A stretch of 10,345 nt of DNA from Chloroflexota bacterium. GTDB taxonomy: Bacteria; Chloroflexota; Dehalococcoidia; Lucifugimonadales; JADFKI01. The DNA lies in contig JAGGDZ010000449.1 of assembly GCA_024648655.1 (NCBI GenBank), positions 1-10,345 on the forward strand, read 5' to 3'. The notes beneath the pieces were generated by a model. It worked only from the letters and a program-made list of their open reading frames with translations, made no database searches and had not been told where the DNA came from. Position numbers and translations under genes: made by a program. Of the stretch, positions 1 through 6,370 are shown piece after piece (within the stretch, counting starts at the first letter, position 1; every line of letters begins with the position of its first letter).

Positions 1-105
1 ATCGAGCAGAGCTACATGACTTCAGTCTCGGCGACGATTGCGGCGGGCACCTCCGAGATTCAGCGCAACATCATCGCTACGCGCGGGCTTGGACTGCCAA
101 GGTAA
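1..105 (+). CDS. Acyl-CoA dehydrogenase, C-terminal end only (runs in from left edge)
   Basis: Only the last 34 codons lie in the window; they are open from base 1 to a TAA stop at 103-105. The peptide contains AAGTSEIQRNIIATRG, the C-terminal signature of acyl-CoA dehydrogenases, where the FAD adenine end and the subunit interface are formed. The same tail closes the next gene (AAGTSEINRNVIATRG), so the two are close paralogues in tandem on one strand, 66 bases apart and probably co-transcribed. The position that carries the catalytic Glu in medium-chain enzymes (the E of YEGT) is Ala here, so any catalytic base would have to lie upstream, outside the window. Family assignment is secure; substrate is unknown. 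Confidence 0.9.
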   Translation: MEQSYMTSVSATIAAGTSEIQRNIIATRGLGLPR

Positions 106-171
106 CCCACGCTTAATCAGTGTTCTTGCGGAAAAGCAGCAGTTAAGAGTACGCAACGGTGAGGTGAATAC

Positions 172-1341
172 ATGGACTTTCGTTTCAACTCCGAGGACGA
201 CGCCTTTCGCCAAGAAGTAGGAGAATTCGTCGAAAGCGAATTGCCGTGGGACTGGCGTGAGCGCGCCGTTGACGCCGAAGAGCCTGAAGACGCAGGGTTG
301 GTTCGTGAGTTCAAAAAGAAGTTGGCGAACAACGGCTGGCTGACGATGGCATGGCCCGAGGAGTACGGCGGACAGGCTGCGCCTCACATCCGACAGATGA
401 TATTCAATGAGGAAATGGCGTACAGGGGCGTCCCAGCAGGCGATTCCGGCGTGCGGATGGTGGGACCCATCCTGATGCTTTACGGCACGGAAGAGCAGAA
501 GCAATACTTCCTGCCGCGAATCGCGCAGGCGGATATCGACTGGTCGCAGGGCTACTCCGAGCCGGACAGTGGCTCGGACCTGGCTTCGCTCCAGACTCGG
601 GCAGTCGAGGACGGCGATGACTTCGTCATCAACGGCTCCAAGATATGGAATGGCGCGCACTCCGGCTCGGACTGGATGTTCATGCTTGCGCGCACAGACC
701 CGGACGCGCCGAAGCACCGCGGCATCAGCTTCCTGTTGACGGAGATGCAGCAGACGGGAGTAACCGTCGAAAAGATCCCGATGATGTGGGACGCTCACCG
801 CGCTCTGGTTACATTCGAGGACGTGCGCGTGCCGAAGAAGAACCTCGTGGGCGAACTCAACAGAGGCTGGTACGTTGGCGCTGCACTGCTGGACTTCGAG
901 CGCTCAGGCGTTGATCGTCCCGCTAGGGCGAAGCGGCTGCTGGAAGACATCGTGAACTTCTGCAAGGAGAACAGGCGCAACGGCAAGACGCTCGCAGAGG
1001 ATGTTTCGGTGCGCCAACGAATCGCGGACATGGCTGTGCAGATAGAGTCTTGCCGCCTCATGTGCTACAACGTGGCGTGGATGCAGAGCCAAGACATGAT
1101 CCCTAACAAGGAGGCGTCCATCACAAAGGCTTACGGCACGGAGATGATGATTCGTCTATACAGCCTAGGCATGCAGGTGATGGGCTTGTACGGTCAGCTG
1201 GATCCGGAATCGAAGTGGGCGCCGCTGCGAGGGCGAATCGAGAACGGCTGGATGCGCTCGCACGGCGGCACGGTGGCAGCGGGCACATCAGAGATAAATC
1301 GCAATGTCATCGCTACGAGGGGGTTGGAGCTGCCAAGATAA
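172..1341 (+). CDS. Acyl-CoA dehydrogenase, FadE26/FadE28-like subunit (389 aa)
   Basis: FAD-dependent enzyme that would introduce a trans double bond next to the thioester of an acyl-CoA and pass electrons to electron-transfer flavoprotein in the cytoplasm. The N-terminal helical domain (about 1-120) includes WPEEYGG (61-67). The middle beta domain (about 121-230) has YSEPDSGSDL (128-137), matching the usual TEPxAGSD loop. The C-terminal helical domain ends in AAGTSEINRN. The Glu of the usual YEGT is absent (Ala370), but Glu243 in LDFERSG sits where isovaleryl-CoA dehydrogenase and mycobacterial FadE26 types place the base. The RxQFG FAD-binding motif expected near 265-272 is replaced by NRRNGKT. 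The ATG at 172 follows GAGGTG (161-166) with a 5-base gap. Together with the next gene this suggests one subunit of a heteromeric enzyme; that pairing is inference. Confidence 0.93.
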   Translation: MDFRFNSEDDAFRQEVGEFVESELPWDWRERAVDAEEPEDAGLVREFKKKLANNGWLTMAWPEEYGGQAAPHIRQMIFNEEMAYRGVPAGDSGVRMVGPILMLYGTEEQKQYFLPRIAQADIDWSQGYSEPDSGSDLASLQTRAVEDGDDFVINGSKIWNGAHSGSDWMFMLARTDPDAPKHRGISFLLTEMQQTGVTVEKIPMMWDAHRALVTFEDVRVPKKNLVGELNRGWYVGAALLDFERSGVDRPARAKRLLEDIVNFCKENRRNGKTLAEDVSVRQRIADMAVQIESCRLMCYNVAWMQSQDMIPNKEASITKAYGTEMMIRLYSLGMQVMGLYGQLDPESKWAPLRGRIENGWMRSHGGTVAAGTSEINRNVIATRGLELPR

Positions 1342-1427
1342 GCCTTCAGCGGTCTTCCCATTTCACAGGATACAACCAACATTCACAGCATAGAGGCTCT
1401 GTCTCAACTTACGGAGGAACACGACAA

Positions 1428-2552
1428 ATGGACCTTGGACTGAACGAAACGCAGCAGATGCTCAGGAACAGCGCGCGCGAGTTCCTGCAGGCGGAGTGCC
1501 CGGATACTTATGTGCGCGAGATGGAAGAGGACGAGCGAGGCTATACGCCTGAGATGTGGCAGAAGGTCGCCGAACAGGGCTGGCTGGGATTGATTTTCCC
1601 GGAGGAGTATGGCGGTGTAGGTCTCAGCTACCTCGACCTGTCCGTGCTGCTGGAGGAGACCGGACGAGCGCTGCTGCCGGGTCCTTTCTTTTCGACAGTC
1701 GTAATGGGCGGCATGGCTATCATGGACGCCGGCTCAGAGGAGCAAAAGCATGAACTTCTGCCGCAGATAAGCGAGGGACAGCTGATAGTTACCCTTGCGC
1801 TGACTGAGCCGAGCGCGCGCTGGGATGCCGAGGGCGTGGAAATGACCGCGTCGCAGAGCGGTGACGGCTGGGTTCTGAACGGAGTCAAGCTATTCGTGCC
1901 GAACGCGCATGTTTCCGACACCTATGTTGTGGCAGCGCGCACGGGCGACGGAGAAAGAGACGTCACCCTGTTCCTGGTGCCTCGCGGAACTGACGGAGTG
2001 AGCCATGCGCTGCTTAAGACGATCGCGTCGGACAGGCAGTCCGAGTTGGCGTTCGAGAATGTCAGCGTACCCGCGTCCGCCGTTCTTGGCGAGGTCAATG
2101 CCGGCTGGGACACTATCGAAAAGGTGCTGGCATGGGGCGCGATAGGCAAGTGCGCCGAGATGGTCGGCGGCGCAGAGCAGGTTCTGGATATGACCGTAGA
2201 GTACGCCAAGCAGCGCACACAGTTCGGCAGGCCTATAGGCTCGTTCCAGGCGATTCAGCACCATTGCGCGAACATGGCGACCGATGTGGAGGGGTCCCGC
2301 TACATCACATACCAGGCTGCGTGGAGGCTGTCCGAGGGCGATGAGGCGACGCAGGAAGTCGCGATGGCGAAGGCGTGGGTGAGCGATGCATACAGGCGCA
2401 TATGCGCGCTGGGACACCAGTGCCACGGCGCCATCGGCTTCACCAAAGAGCACAATATGCAACTGTACTCTCGCCGCGCCAAAGCAGCCGAGCTGGCTTT
2501 CGGAGACACGGACTTCCACTTGGAGACAGTGGCGGATGGGATTGGGCTATAG
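1428..2552 (+). CDS. Acyl-CoA dehydrogenase, FadE27/FadE29-like partner subunit (374 aa)
   Basis: Second complete acyl-CoA dehydrogenase, 86 bases after the previous stop. The start is the ATG at 1428, preceded by GGAGGA (1413-1418) at 9 bases. The reading frame stays open further upstream, but only over the 3' end of the preceding gene. MDLGLNETQQMLRNSAREFL is a typical family N terminus. The FAD motif RTQFGRPIGSFQAIQH (263-278) and CHGAIGFT (332-339) are well kept. Glutamate is missing at both known base positions: helix G reads VLAWGAIGKCAEM, and the C terminus ends AELAFGDTDFH without an EGT motif. The usual TEPxAGSD loop is altered to TEPSARWD (126-133). The protein therefore has the flavin site but probably no base, complementing the upstream subunit. 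In mycobacterial cholesterol degradation, adjacent fadE genes of this kind form alpha2beta2 enzymes. Substrate cannot be read from sequence. Confidence 0.93.
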   Translation: MDLGLNETQQMLRNSAREFLQAECPDTYVREMEEDERGYTPEMWQKVAEQGWLGLIFPEEYGGVGLSYLDLSVLLEETGRALLPGPFFSTVVMGGMAIMDAGSEEQKHELLPQISEGQLIVTLALTEPSARWDAEGVEMTASQSGDGWVLNGVKLFVPNAHVSDTYVVAARTGDGERDVTLFLVPRGTDGVSHALLKTIASDRQSELAFENVSVPASAVLGEVNAGWDTIEKVLAWGAIGKCAEMVGGAEQVLDMTVEYAKQRTQFGRPIGSFQAIQHHCANMATDVEGSRYITYQAAWRLSEGDEATQEVAMAKAWVSDAYRRICALGHQCHGAIGFTKEHNMQLYSRRAKAAELAFGDTDFHLETVADGIGL

Positions 2553-2725
2553 ACACAAATACTTCGAGTGCATCAGGTTCTAATGGATATTAGAATCGAT
2601 CCATATAATATACATTATAATATACATTGGAACGCGCTCGAAAACGAGGGACGAGTGAAGATTGCGCCCATGATAAAATCTGACCCGCCGACTACACCGG
2701 CAATTCAACGGAGGCGAAGGGCGAC
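2553..2725 (+). promoter_or_regulatory. recF upstream region with probable promoter and ribosome binding site
   Basis: This gap separates the dehydrogenase stop from recF. It is far richer in A+T than its surroundings near 2585-2628, where the duplicated TATAAT 12-mer lies. Its 3' end carries GGAGG at 2710-2714 and GAAGGG at 2716-2721. These stand 11 and 4 bases before the ATT at 2726, supporting initiation there. A TGA at 2681-2683 closes the recF frame upstream, and no ATG, GTG or TTG occurs in that frame between it and 2786. Confidence 0.55.
2604..2627 (+). repeat. Perfect tandem 12-bp duplication carrying two TATAAT boxes
   Basis: TATAATATACAT occurs at 2604-2615 and again, with no mismatch, at 2616-2627. 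Each copy begins with a consensus -10 hexamer, so the recF gap has two equally placed candidate -10 boxes one helical turn plus apart. No good TTGACA is found 16-18 bases upstream of either. If used, the transcript would have a leader of roughly 100 bases before the proposed recF start. Confidence 0.6.
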
Positions 2726-3895
2726 ATTTACATCTCCCACATCAGTCTTACGAACTTCCGAAACTACGAGCGGCTGGAACTGAGCTTGCAGCCGGGAATG
2801 ACGCTGTTTCAGGGGGACAACGGCGCAGGCAAGAGCAACCTGCTGGAAGCGATGTACTTGCTCGCGGTAGCTCGGTCACCGCGAGCGTCAAATGACCGCG
2901 AGCTCGTGCGGCGTATCAACCACAAAGGAGAGTTCTACGCACAGGTTGCCGGAAAGATTGAGCGGCAGCAGGATTCCGTGGACTTGCAGATCAACTTTCG
3001 CACTATGAATACGCCGAATCCCGCAACCGGCGGCGTTGGGATGTCGGCGCAGAAATACTTTCGCGTGAATGGAGCGTCGCGCCGCGCCTCAACTCTCATA
3101 GGGCATCTCAACGCGATGATGTTCAGCGCCGACGATTTGGAGATCGTGTATGGAGCGCCCAGCGTGCGCCGGCGTTACCTGAACATACTTATTTCGCAGA
3201 CGGACCGCGCATACCTCTCCACGATACAGCGGTATGAGCGGGTGGTAAGGCAGCGCAACCATCTGCTGCGCCAAATACGGGATGGCGCGGGGCGAGTGGG
3301 TGAGTTGTCATTCTGGGACGACGAGCTTGTGAAGGAGGGCAGCGAAATTGTGTCTCAGCGCCTCACCACCGTGCGTACGCTCTCTGAGGGCGCAAGTCCG
3401 ATCTATTCCGATCTTAGCGACGGCGGCGAAAGTCTGACAATCGCGTACAAGCCGAACGTCTCACTACCAAACGATATGTCCGGGGAAGGTATAGCGGAAG
3501 CACTAAGGGAGAAGCTCGCGGAACGAAAAGGACGGGAACTGGCGCGCGGCATAACGGTAACGGGTCCGCACAGAGACGATCTTGCGCTTACTCTGGATGG
3601 CATGGAAGCGTCTGCGTTTGCATCACGCGGACAGGCGAGAACCGCCGTGCTGGCGCTGAAGCTTGCCGAGGGCTCATACCTGCGGGAGAAGCGTGGGCAG
3701 GAGCCTGTGATTCTGCTGGATGATGTGCTGTCGGAGCTGGATGCGGCGAGACGAGAGCAGGTGATTGGGCATGCCTCACAGTACCATCAGACACTGATAA
3801 CGACCGCAGACGCGGATTCCATCTTCAGGCAGCTGCCACCGAACACGACACGCTTCCGGGTGAAAGGCGGCAGAATTCAGGCACTCGACATATAG
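2726..3895 (+). CDS. recF: DNA replication and repair protein RecF (389 aa, apparent ATT start)
   Basis: ABC/SMC-type ATPase that binds single-/double-strand junctions at stalled forks and, with RecO and RecR, loads RecA. The Walker A motif GDNGAGKS is at residues 30-37, the ABC signature SRGQ at 300-303, and the Walker B/D-loop VILLDDVLSELD at 328-339; GPHRDDL is the usual RecF-family motif before the signature. The first TTG/ATG-type codon is TTG at 2786. Starting there would delete the first beta strand with the invariant LTNFRNY, which is plainly encoded just upstream. Counting back as in other RecFs (M-Y-x-x-x-[IL]-S-L-T-N-F-R-N-Y) puts residue 1 exactly on the ATT at 2726, behind a good Shine-Dalgarno. 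ATC at 2732, or a base error hiding a normal start, are the alternatives. It stands apart from dnaA/dnaN/gyrB in this window. The 3' end overlaps the opposite-strand gene by 19 bases. Confidence 0.93.
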   Translation: MYISHISLTNFRNYERLELSLQPGMTLFQGDNGAGKSNLLEAMYLLAVARSPRASNDRELVRRINHKGEFYAQVAGKIERQQDSVDLQINFRTMNTPNPATGGVGMSAQKYFRVNGASRRASTLIGHLNAMMFSADDLEIVYGAPSVRRRYLNILISQTDRAYLSTIQRYERVVRQRNHLLRQIRDGAGRVGELSFWDDELVKEGSEIVSQRLTTVRTLSEGASPIYSDLSDGGESLTIAYKPNVSLPNDMSGEGIAEALREKLAERKGRELARGITVTGPHRDDLALTLDGMEASAFASRGQARTAVLALKLAEGSYLREKRGQEPVILLDDVLSELDAARREQVIGHASQYHQTLITTADADSIFRQLPPNTTRFRVKGGRIQALDI

Positions 3896-4197
3896 TCACT
3901 CGCTAGGCGCAACCTCTGAGGTTTCGCGCTAGGCACTCGCACTATATCCCCTTTCACCTCCATGTCGAGCTTGACGGTAGTGGTGTACCACGACACCGTG
4001 CCCAGGTTTGATCGCTGCTCAGGGGAGAGGCGCGCATCTATGAGGCCGGGCAGGCTGCGAAACTCCACGCCGTCCGAGCTGCCGATGAGGATGTCCAGGA
4101 TGATGCCGCGCAGCAGATCGTACTTCCACTTGTGGATGCGAGTGGGCTTCTTGCCCGGTGTCGGCGTGTGGCAGGTTATTCGCTCGTCGGTCGTCAT
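3877..4197 (-). CDS. Small conserved protein, resembles DUF6958 (106 aa)
   Basis: The core KYDLLRGIILDIL, then VEFRSLPGLIDARL, then LGTVSWYTTTVKLDMEVKG and PSAKPQRLRL, looks like a compact winged-helix fold: two helices, a recognition-like helix and a wing. I recall the same layout (xxYxxxRxxIL... GWWxxxVxLDLExKGxIxR) from the uncharacterised family DUF6958; this is from memory. Several in-frame ATGs exist (4251, 4218, 4209, 4197). The ATG at 4197 is preferred because GGAAG (4207-4203) precedes it by 5 bases and the residues upstream look unstructured. No membrane segment or signal peptide is visible. It converges with recF and overlaps it by 19 bases. Function is unknown; nucleic-acid binding is only a guess from the predicted fold. 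Confidence 0.75.
   Translation of the reverse strand: MTTDERITCHTPTPGKKPTRIHKWKYDLLRGIILDILIGSSDGVEFRSLPGLIDARLSPEQRSNLGTVSWYTTTVKLDMEVKGDIVRVPSAKPQRLRLASDYMSSA
3907..3929. repeat. Stem-loop just after recF stop, inside the opposite gene
   Basis: GCGC (3907-3910), then AACCTC-T-GAGGTT (3911-3923), a two-base bulge and GCGC (3926-3929) make a compact hairpin beginning 11 bases after the recF stop. No run of T follows on the plus strand, so it is not a textbook intrinsic terminator, but it may protect or end the recF transcript. The same bases encode part of the C terminus of the convergent gene. Confidence 0.45.
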
Positions 4198-4261
4198 TCG
4201 GTCTTCCATGGCTGACATAGATGTACAGTATTGGAGGATTATCACCACCATCTCTTACGCA

Positions 4262-4327
4262 AGCTCAGTGCAGGCTCTAATCTTCCCCTACTCTAACCTT
4301 CCCCTATCGAGGGAAGGGTGCTGAGCT
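4262..4327. repeat. Compound intergenic repeat: tandem 16-mer and hairpin inside a 7-bp inverted repeat
   Basis: AGCTCAG (4262-4268) and CTGAGCT (4321-4327) are perfect inverted ends; T-G wobbles and one further pair extend the stem inward. Inside, CTCTAATCTTCCCCTA (4275-4290) is followed directly by CTCTAACCTTCCCCTA (4291-4306), one mismatch in 16. The second copy forms a 7-bp stem CCTTCCC/GGGAAGG (4297-4303/4311-4317). The right end covers the TAG stop of the next minus-strand gene. No T-run follows on either strand, so it looks like a palindromic repeat remnant more than a terminator. Confidence 0.6.
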
Positions 4328-4691
4328 AGGCGGTTTTGCGAAGGGGGCCGTCGGGGCGCAGGTCGTCAAGAATCGCTGTGGTCTGGGCGGAGAGGTCTTC
4401 GCCGGAAGTGCGCCTTTTCGCGAGAAGGTCAAGCACGTAGTCTGAGACGCCCGCTCGGATGCGAAGTTCCTCGGGCTTATAGCGCATGCAGCGGCGCATA
4501 AGGACTTGCGCGGGACGACGCGTCTTCTCGGTGCAGCCATAGGCATACGGGCACATATAAGCGTAGCAGGTGGTGATTTCGCGGTGGATAGGCGATACGC
4601 GGCTGGATGACGGAGCAATGTGCGCGCTCGTGAAATCTTCAAGCTGCTTGTCTATCGCGCCCGGTAGGGGTGCTTTTCTGTGCATACGCAT
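4326..4691 (-). CDS. Hypothetical small four-cysteine protein (121 aa from ATG 4691)
   Basis: I do not recognise this family. The frame shows the strong third-position G/C preference of its neighbours from about 4680 to its stop, which supports real coding. Four cysteines occur as C-x4-C-x5-C-x14-C, the first three inside a Tyr-rich stretch (CYAYMCPYAYGC), followed by RRCMRYKPEELRIRAG and a charged helical tail (DYVLDLLAKRR). The spacing could hold a metal ion, but no known zinc-finger or Fe-S pattern fits. No membrane segment or signal is seen. The start is uncertain: ATG 4691 and ATG 4685 lack a good ribosome site, and a GTG at 4739 would extend the frame by 16 poorly coding-like residues. 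A TATAAT on the minus strand (4761-4756) could serve it. It lies downstream of clpX, but 227 bases of non-coding DNA separate them. Confidence 0.7.
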   Translation of the reverse strand: MRMHRKAPLPGAIDKQLEDFTSAHIAPSSSRVSPIHREITTCYAYMCPYAYGCTEKTRRPAQVLMRRCMRYKPEELRIRAGVSDYVLDLLAKRRTSGEDLSAQTTAILDDLRPDGPLRKTA

Positions 4692-4918
4692 ATATGAGCC
4701 GTGTCTCTTCGGGAAAGAGTGAGCTGATGAGGAATGCACAAATGCTAAACGAAAAATTATATTTTTTCAATACTTATGTGCGCTAAATGGCACGGATTTA
4801 TGAGGCGTCGCTCAATGGATGCACAGGATGGCGAGAAGGCAGACTGCCTTATGCCGTGTTCTTCGACAGGTTCAGGAGATTGGGAGACGGGTGGAATGAA
4901 GCAGGCGAAGCGCTGCAG
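4692..4918. other. Non-coding gap between clpX stop and the four-cysteine gene
   Basis: No gene is supported here. It holds an A/T-rich stretch with TATAAT on the minus strand, a 15-bp palindrome AAGGCAG-A-CTGCCTT (4836-4850) about 70 bases past the clpX stop, and CTTCGACAGGTTCAGG (4861-4876), which resembles a short repeat common in many bacterial genomes (CTTCGACAGGCTCAGG). No T-rich intrinsic terminator for clpX is visible. Confidence 0.6.
4756..4761 (-). promoter_or_regulatory. Possible -10 box for the four-cysteine gene
   Basis: A consensus TATAAT reads on the minus strand at 4761-4756 within an A/T-rich stretch (4740-4780). No convincing -35 hexamer stands 16-18 bases upstream, so the call rests on the -10 box and A-rich flanks only. 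Confidence 0.35.
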
Positions 4919-6208
4919 TTACGCGGATTTTTTCTCAAGCAGAACCGGCGGCGTGGGCATGGACACGAAATCACCGTTCTTCAGGCTCAGCGTTACCGGA
5001 GCGTCACCCACGATGGCGTCGGCATTCACAACACAGCGGCTGACATCAGACATGCTGGGCAATTCGTACATGACGTCGAGCAGGGTATGTTCGAGGATTG
5101 TGCGAAGGCCGCGGGCACCGGTCTTGCGCTTGAGCGCCTGCTCCGCGGCAGCAACAAGGGCGTCGTGCGTGAACACAAGCTCGACATCATCCATGTCGAA
5201 GAGCGACTGGTATTGTCGCACGAGTGCGTTCTTAGGCTCGCTGAGAACCTTGATGAGCGCGGCTTCATCGAGCGTGTCCAGTGTGGCGATGACTGGGAGG
5301 CGTCCAACGAATTCGGGGATGAAGCCGTATTCCATCAGGTCGTCAGAGTTCACATGGTGGAGCACATTTTCTTCAGCCGATGCACTCCAACTCGCCGAAC
5401 CCGTAAAGCCAATTGAGTGCTTACTCTTGAAGACGCGCCGGTTGATGATGTCTTCCATGCCTTCAAACGCACCGCCGCACATGAAGAGCACGTTGTCGGT
5501 CTTAATTTTCAGGAATTCCTGATGGGGATGCTTGCGCCCGCCTTGCGGCGGCACATTTGCCTCACAGCCCTCGATGATCTTCAGTAACGCCTGCTGAACG
5601 CCCTCGCCTGACACATCGCGTGTGATTGACGGATTTACGCTCTTGCGGGCTATTTTGTCTATCTCGTCTATGTAGATGATGCCCTGCTCGGCACGCGCCA
5701 CATCGTAATCGGCGGCCTGTATGAGGCGCAGCAGGATGTTCTCGACATCCTCACCGACATAGCCTGCCTCGGTGAGCGAGGTTGCGTCGGCTATGGCGAA
5801 AGGCACTTGCAGAATGCGAGCGAGCGTCTGCGCTATGTGGGTTTTGCCGGAGCCGGAAGGACCCAGCATCAGGATGTTCGCCTTCTGGATTTCCACATCC
5901 GACTGTGCCTGGGTAGAGCTGACGCGCTTGTAGTGATTATAGACTGCCACGCTGAGTATCTTTTTGGCGTGGTCCTGCCCCACGACATATTCTTCCAGGT
6001 TCTGGTAGATGAGCTTAGGGTTCAGGCCGTTCGCCATCGGGTTGGATATGACATTGGACTGGGTGGGACCGTCTTCGGCGATAATCTGGTCGCAGAGAAG
6101 CACGCACTCGTCGCATATGAACACCCGGTCTGGGCCCGCAATGAGGCGTTTGACCTGGGTCTGCGCCTTGTCGCAGAAGGAGCAACGATAATCGGTCCGA
6201 CTAGTCAT
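4919..6208 (-). CDS. clpX: ATP-dependent Clp protease ATP-binding subunit ClpX (429 aa)
   Basis: Hexameric AAA+ unfoldase that recognises tagged or damaged proteins and threads them into the ClpP chamber. The N-terminal zinc domain has C9-x2-C12 and C32-x2-C35. Walker A GPSGSGKT is at 116-123, pore-1 loop GYVG at 149-152, Walker B IIYIDE at 177-182, and pore-2 RKH at 225-227. SIGF, the IGF loop that docks on ClpP, lies shortly after NRRVFKSKH, and the sensor-2 GARGLR is near the C terminus. All key residues are present and length is normal. The ATG at 6208 has GGAG (6222-6219) 10 bases upstream. It is third in the order tig, clpP, clpX, separated from clpP by 162 bases that contain repeats, so a partly independent transcript is possible; GATAAAAT lies just upstream. 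Confidence 0.98.
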   Translation of the reverse strand: MTSRTDYRCSFCDKAQTQVKRLIAGPDRVFICDECVLLCDQIIAEDGPTQSNVISNPMANGLNPKLIYQNLEEYVVGQDHAKKILSVAVYNHYKRVSSTQAQSDVEIQKANILMLGPSGSGKTHIAQTLARILQVPFAIADATSLTEAGYVGEDVENILLRLIQAADYDVARAEQGIIYIDEIDKIARKSVNPSITRDVSGEGVQQALLKIIEGCEANVPPQGGRKHPHQEFLKIKTDNVLFMCGGAFEGMEDIINRRVFKSKHSIGFTGSASWSASAEENVLHHVNSDDLMEYGFIPEFVGRLPVIATLDTLDEAALIKVLSEPKNALVRQYQSLFDMDDVELVFTHDALVAAAEQALKRKTGARGLRTILEHTLLDVMYELPSMSDVSRCVVNADAIVGDAPVTLSLKNGDFVSMPTPPVLLEKKSA

Positions 6209-6252
6209 ATTGCGAAAGCTCCGTATTTTATCTAGGTTGCGCGAACATTTCT

Positions 6253-6347
6253 GTCATTCGGGGCGCGGCGAGGGATCCGAAATCTGTGAATTGGCGTATG
6301 TACAACGATTTTAGATTCTTCACTCCGCTGTGCTGCGTTCAGAATTA
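6253..6347. repeat. Inverted pair of degenerate REP-like repeats in the clpP-clpX gap
   Basis: GTCATTC at 6253 runs through a GC-rich core to AATCT at 6280-6284. A second unit from AGATTCTTC (6313-6321) to CAGAATTAC (6340-6348) is related in inverted orientation, the common core being GTmATTC...CGC...AATCT. Within the second, ATTCT (6315-6319) pairs with AGAAT (6341-6345). Similar intergenic palindromes (GTCATTC...GAATCT) are familiar from many bacterial genomes. Here both copies are degenerate. The remaining part of the 162-base gap shows nothing else clear. Confidence 0.5.
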
Positions 6348-6370
6348 CAGGTTAAACATACTCTTCAAGG

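Noticed and set aside
22..798. Long minus-strand open frame (258 codons) across the first dehydrogenases
   Set aside because: It lies wholly opposite well-supported acyl-CoA dehydrogenase coding sequence, has no family likeness, and its length follows from the codon bias of the true strand.
1215..1427. N-terminal extension of the second complete dehydrogenase
   Set aside because: The frame is open, but it overlaps the end of the preceding gene and lacks family sequence. ATG 1428 has a good ribosome site and the normal N terminus.
4776..5522. Plus-strand frames of 248 and 209 codons opposite the clpX 3' half
   Set aside because: They mirror clpX, whose motifs are complete on the minus strand, and their sequences are Ser/Arg-rich shadows with no recognisable domain.
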